From Hyperoodon ampullatus (taxonomy: Eukaryota > Chordata > Mammalia > Artiodactyla > Ziphiidae): a DNA stretch of 64,000 bases. Both the position numbers and the translations under genes were made by a program. The DNA lies in assembly GCA_949752795.1 (NCBI GenBank), contig OX457062.1, positions 91,625,777-91,689,776 on the forward strand. The letters are read 5' to 3'. The notes under the pieces are model-generated. The model worked only from the letters and a program-made list of their open reading frames with translations. It had not been told where the DNA came from and did no database searches. Shown here one piece after another: positions 1 through 11,574 of the stretch (positions are counted from its first letter, which is position 1; every line of letters begins with the position of its first letter).

Positions 1-849
1 CTACCTGGATCAACCTCTTAATTCAACCCCCCTTTCCTTTCTCTTGAGTTGCAGGAGGCCACCAGGTGGCGCCTCAGAGTCCACTGCAGTCCCATTTTAA
101 GAGTCAGCTTCTGGAGTGGTGAGTTTGGCTGTAGGAAGTGATTGCATTCCTGAGAAGGGGGAGGGACATTCTCATTGTATTTTTAATTAAGTTTAAAAAT
201 TTCTTTCCATTTAGGTCTTCAGCTCAGCTCTTGGCAAAGCAGCACAAGAACCACAATTTAGTCTCTGTCCTGTCTCTGCCTAGAAGCTGTGGGTTCCTTC
301 CCTTTTCCTTTCATTAAAACTTCCTCCAAGGAAAAACAAACTTTTATCGCTAGTTAACAGCTGTAATGGGTTTACATTACAGGCCCCCTTCCCGGGGGCC
401 TTCCCAGTAAGTGTGACTGAGGGCCTTGGTCTGTCAGCCTCTCTGCAAAAAAATCATAGCCAGAACATCAAGAGGCTGGAATTCATGCAGGAACTCCGCC
501 ACTATCAGCACCTCCTCAAGGGGTCACTGGGCTGTCCTGGATTTCAGTTTTCTTATGTGTAAAATTGAGGGATTACTGAACTCCGTGGTCTTAAACACAA
601 ATCCCTCAGGAGCCCGGGGTGGGGGTAGGGATAACATAAATCTAAGTAAAGCTGAATTAGAAAGTGCATGCCCTATTAAAATGCATTCATATTTAAACTT
701 TTAAAGAACATTGAGTAGACCAAACAAAATTACATTTGGACATTGTGTCCAGAAAGCCACCAGTTTGCAGTTTGTGAACTAGAGAATCTTTCATTAAGGT
801 TTCTTTCAGGTCTGAGGCTCTGTGACTACTCTATAATTTATTCATCCTC

Positions 850-1160
850 TTCTATCTGCTTGGTAGCCACAGCCATCCTTTTCCATCACCTCCGCGTGTC
901 TAAACCCTAATTCCTTCTTAGAAAACCCAGTCAAATACCACCTACTCCCGGAAGTTTTCCCTGGTTTGTCCTCTGTAAATTGGAAAACATTTTCTCTCTC
1001 CTCTGAATTCTTCTAGCTTTCTGACATACCCTCTTCATGGCTCTTACTGCTTTTTTACTGCGTTGTGTTTATTTATGTGCTGGTCACCAATCTTTCCCTA
1101 CATATATATTTTTAAGCTCCTTGAGGGCAGAATCCCTGTCTAATTGAGTTTTGTATCTTC
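850..1160 (+). mobile_element. L2 LINE 3' fragment
   Basis: Old, diverged L2 3' end. The recognisable texture is the stretch on TACCACCTACTCCCGGAAG and the closing GCTCCTTGAGGGCAGAATCC typical of L2 tails. Following bases to about 1290 resemble the L2/MIR 'tttactgag..caataaatgttt' end. Confidence 0.5.
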
Positions 1161-1374
1161 ACCATCTAGAAAATCAGTTAACAAGTGTTTACTGAGTTCC
1201 TGCTCTGGGCTAGACATGCTTTTAGGCACTACACTCAGCATGTAGTATTGGGGACTCGATAAATGTTTGCTGAGTGGCTGGTATTAAGCAGGAACCAGAA
1301 TAGTGAAAATAAGAAAGACAGTCAATATCAAATGTGTGGGAAAACAGAGAGCAGCTCCAGTGCTCCGCTGGCCC

Positions 1375-1942
1375 CATAACTTTGTCCTCTAGGGTTTCCC
1401 TTCATTATCTTAACGTTGCAGGGCAAGAGGGATTTTGCAGATGTAACTAAGATTACTAATCAGCTGACCTTATGACAGAAAGATTATCTGAGTGGGTTCA
1501 ATTTAATCTTGAGTCCTTTAAAAGCAGAGAGTTTTCTTCAGCTGGTGGCAGAAGAGGGTGTCAGAGAGATTCAGAGCATGAGAAGGACTTGATGCATTGT
1601 CGCCAACTTTACTGGGCCTGGAATTGGCCTCTGGAAGCTGGGAACAGCCGTCAGATGAGAGCCAGCAAGAAAATGGGGAGCTCAGTCCTATATACCTGCA
1701 AGGAACAATTCTGCCAACAACCTGAATGAGATCGGAAGCAGATTCTTCCCCAGAGCCTCCAGATAGGAGCCCAGACCAGCAGACACCTTGATTTCAGCCT
1801 TGTAAGGCCTTAAGCAGAGAACCCAGCCGAGCTTGCCTGGATTTTTGACTACAAAACTGTGAGATAATAAGTGGGTGCTGTTTTAATCCACTAAGTGTGT
1901 GGTAATTTGCTATGCAGCAATAAAAACCTAATACAGACGCTC
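1375..1942 (+). mobile_element. MaLR (MLT1-type) solitary LTR
   Basis: An old endogenous retrovirus-like LTR of the ERVL-MaLR group. Diagnostic stretches are GATTTTGCAGATGTAACTAA, GCTGGTGGCAGAAGAGG, CAACAACCTGAATGAG and the 3' end with ACTGTGAGATAATAA and ending CCTAATACAG. It has no coding content: the short frame within it is chance. Confidence 0.65.
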
Positions 1943-1945
1943 AGC

Positions 1946-2215
1946 CAGCACTGTGGAGAGACCCTTGTGGGGCGGAGCTAAGGCCTCCAGGTAACAATCA
2001 GCGTCAGCGTCAACTTGCCACCTGGGGATGAGCCTTCAGGTGCAGCCCCAGCCAACATCCTGACTGCGGCCTCACAGGAGATCCCGAGCAGAAGCACCCA
2101 ACTAGCGGCTCCCGAATTCCGGACTTACAGAAATCATGAAATAAGAAATTATTATCATTGCTGTAAGCTACTGAGTTTGGGGGTAGTTTGTTACACAGCA
2201 AATGGAGTAAGTGCG
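1946..2215 (+). mobile_element. Second MaLR-type LTR fragment
   Basis: An adjacent diverged LTR end: AGCGTCAACTTGCCACC, CAGCCCCAGCCAACATCCTGAC and TACTGAGTTTGGGGGTAG..TTACACAGC match another MLT1-like LTR 3' half. Tandem to the preceding LTR. The sequence from 2216 to 2460 is not identified. Confidence 0.5.
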
Positions 2216-2493
2216 CAGCAAATGTCTAGGGACTGCCTGGCCGCCCAAAGCATGGCCACCACGCGGGGCACCTCCGCCCCTTTATTCTCTGGCGTCCCGG
2301 AGTTCAGATGAGCAGGCAGCCTCACTCCTCCTAAAGACAGATCCTCTGGGTCTTTTGCCCAATTCCCTGCCCTTCCGCAGCCCCTCCTTGGAATTCCTGC
2401 CTTGGATTCTCAGGATCTAGAGTTGCCTGAGCCGCTCTGATGAGCGAGCTTAAGGGTAAACTAAGCCAATTTTTTGATTGGGTTGTTTGTTTT

Positions 2494-2869
2494 TTTTAAC
2501 AAAATAAATTTATTTTATTTTTTTTATTTTTGGCTGCATTGGGTCTTTGTTGCTGCGCGAGGGCTTTCTCTAGTTGCACTGAGCTGGGGCTACTCTTTGT
2601 TGTGGTGTGCGGGCTTCTCATTGCGGTGACTTCTCGTTGCGGAGCACGGGCTCTAGGCACGTGGGCTTCAGTAGTTGTGGCACGCGGGCTCAGTAGTTGT
2701 GGCACGCGGGCTCAGTAGTTGTGGCTTGCGGGCTCTAGAACGCAGGCTCGGTAGTTGTGGCGCATGGGCTTAGTTGCTCCGCTGCATGTGGGATCTTCCC
2801 AGACCAGGACTCGTACCCATGTCTCCTGCATTGGCAGGCAGATTCTTCCACTGCGCCACCAGGGAAGTC
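2494..2869 (-). mobile_element. CHR-type SINE (long form)
   Basis: tRNA-derived cetartiodactyl SINE in reverse: T-rich tail first, then GGCTGCATTGGGTCTTTG.. and ending at the tRNA-like head ..CGCCACCAGGGAAGTCC. Flanked by GGTTGTTTGTT repeats from the host L1. Confidence 0.85.
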
Positions 2870-3233
2870 CAGGTTGTTTGTTGTTTTGATATTAAACTTC
2901 TCCAAAGAAGACATACAGATGGCCAACAAACACATGAAAAGATGCTCAACTCACTAATTATTAGAGAAATGCAAATCAATACTACAATGTTGTATCACCT
3001 CATACCAGTCAGAATGGCCATCATCAAAAAATCTACAAACAGTAAATGGTGGAGAGGGTGTGGAGAAAAGGGGACCCTCATGCACTGTTGGTGGGAATGT
3101 AAATTGATGCAGCCACTGTGGAGAACAGTATGGAAGTTCCTTAAAAAACTAAAATTAGAATTACCATATGACCCAGCAATCCCACTTCTGGGCATATACC
3201 TGGAGAAAACCTTAATTCAGAAAGACACATGCT

Positions 3234-3564
3234 GGACTTCCCTGGTGGGGCAGTGGCTAAGAATCTGTCTGCCAATGCAGGGCACATGGGTTCGAGCCCT
3301 GGTCCCGGAAGATCCCACATGCCGTGGAGCAACTAAGCCCTTGCACCACAACTACTGAGCCTGCGCTCTCAAGCCACAACTACTGAACCCACGTGCCACA
3401 ACTACTGAAGCCTGTGCGCTTAGAGCCCGTGCTCTACAACAAAGACAAGCCACTGCAATGAGAAGCCCGCGCACCGCAACGAAGAGTAGCCCCCGCTCAC
3501 TGCAGCTAGAGAAAACCTGCACGCAATAACAAAGAACCAATGCAGCCAAAAATAAATTTAAAAA
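3234..3564 (+). mobile_element. CHR-type SINE (long form) with perfect TSD
   Basis: Head GACTTCCCTGGTGGGGCAGT to tail CAAAAATAAATTTAAAA. The 13-base duplication AAAGACACATGCT occurs at 3221-3233 and 3565-3577, showing insertion into the L1. Confidence 0.9.
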
Positions 3565-4167
3565 AAAGACACATGCTCCCCAATGTTCATTGCAGCACTA
3601 TTTACAATAGCTGGGACATGGAAGCAACGTAAATGTCCATCAACAGAGGAATGGATAAAGAAGATGTAGTACATATGTACAATGGAATATTACTCAGCCA
3701 TAAAAAGGGATGAAACTGAGTTATTTGTAGAGACGTGGGATGAATCAGGAGATTGAGATTGGGAGGAGTGGGAGGATTAGGGAGATTGAGATTGACACAT
3801 ATACACTATTGATACTTTATATAAAAACAGATAACTAATGAGAACCTACTCTATAGCTGAGGGAACTCTACTCAGTGTTCTGTGGTGACCTGAATGGGAA
3901 GGAAATCCAAAAGAGAGGGTATATATGTAAACGTATAGCTGATCCACTTTGCTGTACAGTAGAAACTAACACAACATTGTAAAGCAACTATACTCCAATA
4001 GAAATTAATTTTAAAAAATAGCAAACTAAGATTCCTTAGGAGGAAGATGAGAGAAAAATCTATTTTTTTTTAAGTGGGAAGAAACATTTACTTCACAGGC
4101 ATATTGGTTTTTTTGTTTGTTTGTTTGTTTTAGATATGGGCCATGCTTTTTGCCCAGTTTAGGTTAT

Positions 4168-4510
4168 TTTATTTTATTTTTATTGAAATGTAGTTGAGTT
4201 ATTGTCTTGTGTTAGTTTCAGGTGAACAGTAAAGTGATTCAGTTATATATATATAAATATATATATTCTTTTTTTACTTTCTCTTCCATTATTATTGGTA
4301 TTACATAGGTTATTACAAGATATTGAGTATAGTTCCCTGTGCTATACAGTAGGTCCTTGTCAGTTATCTATTTTACATATAGTAGTGTGTATCTGTTAAT
4401 CCCAAACTCCTAATTTATTCCTCTCCCCCCTTCCCCTTTGGTAACCAAAAATTTGTTTTCTATGTCTGTGAGTCTATTTCTGTTTTGTAAATAAGTTCAT
4501 TTGTATCCTT
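4168..4510 (-). mobile_element. L1 3' UTR fragment
   Basis: Antisense cetartiodactyl L1 3' end: TTATTGAAATGTAGTTGAGT, GTTAGTTTCAGGTGAACAG and CCTTTGGTAACCAAAAA. Contains an AT-rich run at 4243-4265. Confidence 0.7.
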
Positions 4511-4599
4511 ACACAAGCATATTGTTAACTAAGTGATAATAGTATGAAAACAAAACACTATATATAATCATCAAAAAGATAGGAAAAAAATCTCTCTAT

Positions 4600-4875
4600 A
4601 TAGATGTGGAACACTGACCAATAGCAACAGGCAACAGATCTATTTTTAAAGGAAAAGAGCAAGGTTCAGAACAACTTGTCCACTTAGCTATCACTGTTGT
4701 AAATATATACTGTGCAGGCATAGAATACCTCTGGTAACAAAGACTGCCTTTGGGGAAGAGAACTGGATGGTTGGGGGCAGGGGTGGGAGGGAGCTCTCCT
4801 TTTACTATGTATCTTTTGTACTTTTTAAGTCCATGTCCATGTATTATCTGTTAAAAATAAATTCCTTTCTTGGGA
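4600..4875 (+). mobile_element. Old L1M-type 3' fragment
   Basis: Diverged mammalian L1 3' end: GCAAGGTTCAGAACAACTTG, GGTAACAAAGACTGCC and the terminal TATTATCTGTTAAAAATAAA. Family inferred by eye. Confidence 0.45.
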
Positions 4876-5768
4876 AGAGATGGTAGGAGCTCACCATAGT
4901 AGTAGTAGTATACTATTCCCTACTCCCCTCCCTTAACACACTCACAACTAGAATTCTCTGCACACACACCCCTTCCTTCCACACGTGCATTTGAACAGTT
5001 AACATAGAGCAAATGCTCTGTCTTGTACCACAGGCCCAGCTAGGCACACGAAGGCAGCCATGCGTCTGTGGTACGCCCAGGAGTCCTCATGCATGTACCC
5101 AGCAAGAGTCCCGTGTGTGAATATGTGTGCTTTAATGTACATTTATGTATGTGCATATATGTATATGTGTACGTGTGTATATGCATATGTATATATATAT
5201 GCATGTGTGCCTCTGACCCAGCCCCCTTACTCACTACCCTCACCTGTGCCTGCTCCCATGTGTGTACACCTGGATGGAGACCTCCAATTACAAGGCAAAA
5301 TAGGTTAAAGGTATCCTATTCAGAAGCACTGAAGGGGCCTAATTATAGGTGACTGTAAAAATCTAATTAGATGAGGACTCATTAGCTGCCAAACAAGGGA
5401 GGAGAACACAGACCTGAAAAGACCTGAATGACAAATGCAGCCTCCCTGACAGTTAGGAGAGAGGGGCTTAAATACCCTTTGAGAAAACCAGGATGGGGTA
5501 GACAAGAAGGAGGGCAAGGCCAATAATCAGAGATGGGGAATCCTGCAGACAAGTCTTTCCCTGCTTGTTCCTCCAGCATCTGCCCAGAGGCCATTCCACT
5601 TGCCTTCCAGTGCTGGCGGATGAAGTAAGAAGAACTTGTGACTTGCATCCGCTCTCTCCTTCCTGCTGTCTGAGCTGCCTCTGGGCTCCCTCAGGAATCC
5701 CGGGTCCTTGGTCCCCTCCCACCCGTCTAAATCCATTCTGCGGGCCGCAAGCGTGCCTCATGAAGATG
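4876..5768. other. Unique intergenic sequence with a TG/TA-rich tract
   Basis: No gene is recognised. 5117-5212 is an alternating purine-pyrimidine tract (TGTGTG/TATATA/ATGCAT mix). The remainder is unremarkable; open frames are short and unspliced. Confidence 0.4.
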
Positions 5769-5965
5769 GCTCACATTCTAATCCTGACTTGGCCACTCCC
5801 TAGCTGTGTGACCTTTGTAAGCCACTTACACTAAATGAACCTGTTTCCTCCATTGCAAAATGGATTGATAACATCTATCTTCCAGAGTTGTGAACAAGCA
5901 CAGAATTGTAAACGAGAAAGTGCTACGTAAACTGCAAGTTGCTACATAATTATTAGCTATTATGG
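5769..5965 (+). mobile_element. MIR SINE
   Basis: Typical MIR core: TGACTTGGCCACTCCCTAGCTGTGTGACCTT, then CTGTTTCCTCCATTGCAAAATGG and the CTACGTAAACTGCAAG tail region. Confidence 0.75.
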
Positions 5966-6194
5966 ACCATATCAACTGGACCAGATTGGACGTTCCTGAA
6001 GGACAAGAAGCATGTCTGAGTCACCTTTGCGTTCAGACTCCAGCTATGGGCATCTGATTGAATGGAAGTGAAGAGTCATTATCACTGTGGGCTCATTAGC
6101 AGACCAGAACAAATACGTCCTCTCTGCCCTGGTGTGAACAGATGGACAGAACACTGGTAATGGGATGGAGCTGTGGTGACTGTACTTGAATTCC

Positions 6195-6450
6195 AATATT
6201 TACTGAGCATTTATTGTGTAGCAGGCATCATCTTAAATTTACATGTATTTATTTATTTGATCCTCACAATGTCCTTAAGAGGAAGCACCTTATCAGCATC
6301 ATCCCCATTTTAAAGATGAAGAAATGGACTCTCAGATTTGGGAACTGACCCAAAGCTACGCAGCTGGCAATTAGGGGAGCAGGTCTTGAACCAAGGCAGT
6401 CTGGCTCCTCAGCCCACACTCCTTAACAATGTAGAGTTTAGGTACCAGCT
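6195..6450 (-). mobile_element. MIR SINE
   Basis: Reverse-oriented MIR: ACTGAGCATTTATTGTGTAG, CCCCATTTTAAAGATGAAG, ATTAGGGGAGCAGGTCTTGAACC. 5966-6194 is unidentified. Confidence 0.65.
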
Positions 6451-6884
6451 AGCATGGGAACTACATTTGGGGTTTGTGACCTTTTTGATGTGCTTGGATT
6501 ATAGGTAACATTTCCTGAGTAATTATAATACACCAGGTACCATGTTAAGACTTTTACATCTTATCTCCTTTAATCCTTCCAACAACCCTATAAGTGCTAC
6601 TGTTTATTTTCTCCATTTTACAGGTGAAGAAACTAAGGCCCAGAGAGGTGAAACGAATTGCCCAAGATCACAGTAAGAGGTGAAGGTACTGGTTTATCTC
6701 ATTTTATTGCAATTGCAGCCGGTGTTTTTCTTCTTTTTTTCTTTTTTTTTTTTTAACAAACTGAAGGTTTGTGGCAACCCTGTGTCAAGCAAGTTTAACG
6801 GTGCCATTTTTCCAACAGCGTTTGCTCACTTTGTGTCTCTGTGTCACATTTAGGTAATTCTTGCAACATTTCAGACTTTTCCAT

Positions 6885-6970
6885 TATTTATTTATTTGGC
6901 TGCACCACACAGCTTGTGGGATTTTAGTTCCCCAACTAGGGATCGAACCCGTGGACTGTCAGGGAAGTCC
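6885..6970 (-). mobile_element. Short tRNA-derived SINE (CHR-related)
   Basis: TTTGGCTGCACCACACAGC..TAGGGATCGAACCCGTGGAC..CAGGGAAGTCC. It interrupts the Tigger element. Confidence 0.7.
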
Positions 6971-7188
6971 TGAAACTTTTTCATTATTATTATATTTATT
7001 ATGGTGATCCGTGATGAGTAATCTTTGATGTTACTATTGCAAAAAGATTACAACTCACTGAAGACTCAGATGATGGTTAGCATTTAATAGCAATAATACA
7101 TTTTTAAATTGAGGTATATACAGTGTTTTCTTAGATATAATGCTATTGCACACTTAATAGACTACAGTATGGTGTAAACATAACTTTT

Positions 7189-9309
7189 TAAAAAATTGAA
7201 GTATAGTTGATTTACAATATTATATTAGTTCCAGGGGTACAGCATAGTGATTCAGTTATTTTTTTCTGATTATATTCCATTATATGGTATTACAAGATAT
7301 TGAATATTATTCCCTGTGTTATACAGTAAATCCATGTTGCTTATCCATTTTATGTATAGTGGTTTGTATCTGTTAATCCCATACTCATAATTTGTCCCTC
7401 CCCCATCCCCTTTGGTAACCTTTGTTTTCTATGTCTGTGAGTCTGTTTTTGTTTTGTACATAGATTCATTAGTATAATTTTTTAGATTTCACATATAAGT
7501 GATATAATATAGTATTTGTCTGACTTACTTCATGAAGTATAATATTCTGTAGGTCTATCCATGCTGCTGCAAATGGCATTATTTCATTCTTCTTTATGGC
7601 TGAGTAATATTCCACATCTTTTTTATCCATTCATCTGTCGATGGATGTTTAGATTGCTTCCATGTCATGGCTGTTGTAAATAGTGCTACTATGAACATTG
7701 GGGTGCATGTATGTTTTTGAATTAGAATTTTTGTTTTTTCTGGATGTATACCAAGGAGTGGGGTTGCTGAGTCATATGGTAGCTCTATTTTTAGTTTTTT
7801 CAGGAACTGCCATACGGTTTTTCATAATGGCTGCACCAATTTACATTCCCACCAAGAGTGTAGGAGGGTTCCCTTTTCTCCACATCCTCTTCAGCATTTA
7901 TTATTTGTAGACTTTTTGGTGATGGCTATTCTGACCAGTGTGAGGTGATACCTCATTGTAGTTTTGATTTGCATTTCTCTAATAATTAGCGATGTTGAGC
8001 ATCTTTTCATGTTCCTGTTGGCAATCTGTATGTCTTTGGAGAAATGTCTGTTTAGGTCCTCTGCCAATTTTTTTGATTGAGTTGTGTTTTTTCTGGATAT
8101 TGTTTTATTAGCTTTTTGGATATTAACCCCTTGTTGGTAACATCATTTGCAAATATTTTCTCCCATTCTGTAGGTTGTCTTTTTGTTTTGTTGATAGTTT
8201 CCTTTCCTGTGCAAAAGCTTTTGATTAGGTCCCATTTGTTTATTTTTGCTTTTATTTCTTTTGCCTTGAGAGACTGATTAAGAAAATATTGTTATGATTT
8301 ATGTCTGAGAATGTTTTGCCTATGTTCTCTTCTAGGAGTTTTATAGTGTCACGTCTTTATTTATTTAAAAAATAAATTTATTTATTTTATTTTATTATTT
8401 ATTTTTGGCTGCATTGGGTCTTCATTGCTGCATGCAGGTTTTCTCTAGTTGCGGTGAGTGGGGGCTACTCTGTTGTGGTGAGCAGGCTTCTCATTGCAGT
8501 GGCTTCTCTTGTTGTGGAGCACGGGCTCTAGGTGCACAGGCTTCAGTAGTTGTGGCATGTGGACTCTAGAGCGCAGGTTCAGTAGTTGTGGTGCATGGAC
8601 TCAGTTGCTCCACAGCATGTGGGATCTTCCCAGACCAGGGCTCGAACCCATGTCTCCTGCATTGGCAGGCAGATTCTTAACCACTGCACCACCAGGGAAG
8701 CGCTCATGTCTTATATTTAGATCTTTGAAACATTTTGAGTTTATTTTTGTAGATGGTGTGAGGGAATGTTCTAATTTCATTGATTTACATGTAACTCTCC
8801 AGCTTTCCCAACACCACTTGGAGAGACTGTCTTTCCTCCATTGTATGTTCTTGCCTCCTTTATCATAAACTAATTGATGATAGGTGCATGGGTTTATTTC
8901 TGGGCTCTCTATTCTGTTCCATTGATCAATATGTCTGTTTTTGTGCAGGTACCATGCTGTTTTGATTACTGTAGCTTTGTAGTATAGTCTGAAGTCTGGA
9001 AGGGTTATACCTCCAGCTTTGTTCTTTTTTCCTCAGGATCGCTTTGACAATTCTGGGTCTTGTGTGGTTTTTTAAATCCCGTATAAATTTTAGGATTCTT
9101 TCTTCTCGTTCTGTGAAAAGGGTCATGGGTATTTTGATAGGGATTGCATTAAATCTGTAATTTGCTTTGGGTAGTATGGCCATTTTAACAATATTAATTC
9201 TTCCAATCCAAGAGCATAGGTTATCTTTTCATTTCTTGGAATCATCTTCAATTTCCTTTATCAGTGTTTTACAGTTTTCATCATATAGGTCTTTCACCTC
9301 TTTGGTTAA
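7189..9309 (-). mobile_element. 5'-truncated L1 inserted in Tigger, with TSD
   Basis: Antisense L1 from 3' UTR (AAAATTGAAGTATAGTTGAT) through ORF2. The target-site duplication TAAACATAASTTTT is at 7175-7188 and 9310-9323 with one mismatch. A CHR SINE at 8358-8703 interrupts it. ORF2 remnants are frame-broken. Confidence 0.8.
8358..8703 (-). mobile_element. CHR-type SINE (long form) inside L1
   Basis: TTTTTGGCTGCATTGGGTC.. to ..CACCACCAGGGAAGCGC. The duplication TCAYGTCTT lies at 8349-8357 and 8704-8712. Confidence 0.85.
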
Positions 9310-9485
9310 TAAACATAAGTTTTATACGTACCGGGAAACAAAAAATTCATGTGACTCACTTTATTGCAATATTCTCTTTATTGCAGTGGTCTGGAACCAA
9401 ACTTGCAATATCTGAGGTGTGCCTGTAGAGTTAAAGTTGGAACTTTGTTAGTCAGACTCAGAGCCTACATCCTGAACCCCACTAT

Positions 9486-9888
9486 ATTTTGCAGTTACTT
9501 TGCAAAAGCAACCACCTCCTTTGTTGAAGCTGTAAGAGTGATTCTATGCAGTCTTGTTCTAAGAGGAGAGAAGTCTGGTTGGGGAGGACCATTATGGACG
9601 TAGAGGAGAGACTGAGCAGGTCATGGTGCATGAGGGCAGAAGGAGGGAGAGGGAAAAAGAAAGCTGGTGACAGTGACAGTGTGTCTTCTAAAAGCAAGAT
9701 ATCTTGTTAGTCTCTGTGGGGTGAAAAGATGATATAGGCCTCCAGAGTATTTGTGGACTGGAGGTGGCACAAAACTAACTCTCAGATGATTAGGCTATAA
9801 AGCTTACACGTTGAAGAAAGGTGCTTTGGAGGTTCATCATGAAGAGATATGCATATGGTGGAAGGAATCAGAAAGGATAAGGAGGTAT
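9486..9888. other. Unique intergenic sequence
   Basis: No gene or repeat recognised between the MIR end and the next SINE. Confidence 0.3.
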
Positions 9889-9899
9889 TTGACCTGGGT

Positions 9900-10014
9900 C
9901 TTTTTTTTTGGTTGTGTGGCATGTGGGATCTTAGTTCCCCAACCAGGGATCAAACCCACGCCCCCTGCAGTGGAAGCACAGAGTCTTAACCACTGGACTG
10001 CCAGGGAAGTCCCC
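9900..10014 (-). mobile_element. Short tRNA-derived SINE with TSD
   Basis: TTTTGGTTGTGTGGCATGTG..CCAGGGATCAAACCCACGC..GGGAAGTCCCC. The 11-base duplication TTGACCTGGGT is at 9889-9899 and 10015-10025. Confidence 0.85.
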
Positions 10015-10444
10015 TTGACCTGGGTGTTGAAGGGAGGAGAGGATATCAGTGAATGAAGAGGGCTGAGAGGGCCTTTCCAGGAACTATAGTTGTGATGCCT
10101 AAACTTTCCTTTTTGCAATGGTCCCACATTTGAAAGATTGTGCTATCAAAGTACAATAGGTTTATTAAGTAATACGTTTTCCTATTTATAATTAAAGCAA
10201 TAAAGCTGTCGATTAAAGCTCCTAATCATCACTTATTAGCCAAGATTTATTCAACAAAACAGGTATTTAGCACCTTCTATGTGTCTAGTGCTGTGCCTGG
10301 TACTTGAAATACATTGATAGATAAGAGACTGCCCTCCTTCAAGGGACTTTCTGAGATTTCTAGTTGAAACCAAAGAAACTAGACATCTCTGTCCCATACT
10401 ATCTTGGGTACATCTGTTATTAGGCCTTTTGAAATATTTAAAAA

Positions 10445-10795
10445 GAAAAATGATTATCATTTACTGAGAGACAGTGATCTGCCAGACATGCATTGGGCAC
10501 TTTATATGTGTTTTTATTCATTCGTGTCTCCCCTCCACCTACACTCGAATGCAAGCTTCATGTTTTGTTCATTGCTGTGTCTCCAGTCTCACCGTGATGC
10601 CTGCCACATACTAAGTGCTCAAAAAACACTAGTCAAAGTGATCACATGAATTAACTCGAATCTCTCAACAATCCTGCAAGGTAGTGGTGATTTGTTTTCT
10701 TTCACTGCTGAGGAATCTAGGACTCAGAGAGACTGAATAAGTTGCTCAAGTTCATGCAGCTCTCAGTGACAGGGCTGGGGTTGAAATCTTAGATC
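10445..10795 (-). mobile_element. MIR fragments flanking an L2 3' end
   Basis: 10445-10525 and about 10635-10795 read as reverse MIR (AAGTTGCTCAAGTTCATGCAG, GGGCTGGGGTTGAAATC). Between them 10530-10630 reads as an L2 3' end in + orientation (TTTTGTTCATTGCTGTGTC..TACTAAGTGCTCAA). 10130-10444 holds old, unassigned repeat-like sequence. Confidence 0.45.
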
Positions 10796-11560
10796 TGTCT
10801 GACTGGAAAGGTGCTCCTCTCATTCTATTCTTCTGCCAGAGAGGCCTAAAGACAGGGATACTAGGTTGGAAAACCCTGAGATGAGAAACGAATATGCAAA
10901 AGAGGGTTGGATCAGGGGGAGTGGCCTGGGTGCAGGGTCAGAAGAGGAGTGGGGATGAGGCTGCCTCACGTGTTGGTGTGGAAGGCCAATGTGCTGGGCA
11001 GAGGACTTTGACTGGATGGGGAAGGCACTGTCTAATGCAAATTTCCACTTGATTGGAGTTATGTTTTAGAAAAATTAGCAGCAGTGCATGGGTGGTTTGG
11101 CTTTTAGAGAGATGGGAGATGGACGGGGGTCATTAATTCACCCACTGAGGGAGAGGTAATCAGTAACTGAATGGAGGTGGTGACAATAGGAATGGGAAGG
11201 AAGGATGATGTCAGGACAGACTCAAATGCCCCAATGAGGGGTCCAAGATAAAGCTCAGAGATGGATTTGCAGTGACAAGTGGGCGAGGCAGCTGGTATGA
11301 ATGGTTTTCTCCCTCTTCCTAGAGTAACCTCCAGGTGGGTGGCAGCCTCTGTTTCAGGGCCACAGCTTTAAACAGTCATCTCGGCAGAGCCTATGGCTAG
11401 CCATTTCCTTTGCAAATATTTATGGAGCTCTTAGTGTGATCTGTTCACAGCCTCAGCATCAGCACTTTTTCACACTTTGGGCTTAGGTCAATAACATGCA
11501 TTAAGGCTGTACTACGGTAGAGTTTGGAGATACAATGAGAGAAGACATGTAGGACTCTGT
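10796..11560. other. Unique intergenic sequence
   Basis: G-rich unique sequence with no long open frame; no repeat or regulatory pattern identified. Confidence 0.3.
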
Positions 11561-11574
11561 CAGGCTTCCTAGTT

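Larger units (their letters stand above)
2466..4018 (+). mobile_element. 5'-truncated L1 with 5' inversion, interrupted by two SINEs
   Basis: L1 ORF2 3' part and 3' UTR in sense orientation from about 2899 (CTCCAAAGAAGACATACAGA...) to the A-rich end near 4018. The outermost left part (about 2466-2490 and 2870-2898, GATTGGGTTGTTTG..GATATTAAAC) is antisense L1, as expected of a twin-priming 5' inversion. CHR SINEs at 2494-2869 and 3234-3564 interrupt it. An internal deletion lies near 3725-3780. ORF2 is broken. Confidence 0.7.
6689..9425 (-). mobile_element. Tigger-type (TcMar) DNA transposon fossil, split by SINE and L1
   Basis: Non-autonomous Tigger1-like element. The left end CTGGTTTATCTCATTTTATTGCA and the right end GCAATATCTGAGGTGTGCCTG are inverted repeats flanked by TA at 6687-6688 and 9426-9427, the Tc1/mariner target. 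Internal matches include GGTTTGTGGCAACCCTGTG and GATCCGTGATGAGTAATC. It carries a short SINE at about 6885-6970 and an L1 at 7189-9309. Confidence 0.7.
6512..9485 (-). mobile_element. MIR SINE split by a Tigger element
   Basis: The left part, 6512-6688, has CATTTTACAGGTGAAGAAACTAAG and ATTGCCCAAGATCACAGTAAG. The right part, 9428-9485, resumes as GTCAGACTCAGAGCCTACAT..AACCCCACTATAT. The two halves are continuous MIR once the 2.7-kb insertion between the TA dinucleotides is removed. Confidence 0.6.

Noticed and set aside
1375..2215. Possible intact endogenous retrovirus
   Set aside because: Only diverged solitary LTR pieces of the MaLR type; no internal coding region.
9940..10012. tRNA-like segments (GGTTCGAGCCC/GGATCGAACCC B-box text) here and in many SINEs
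   Set aside because: They are the tRNA-derived heads of SINEs, not free tRNA genes: no complete cloverleaf.
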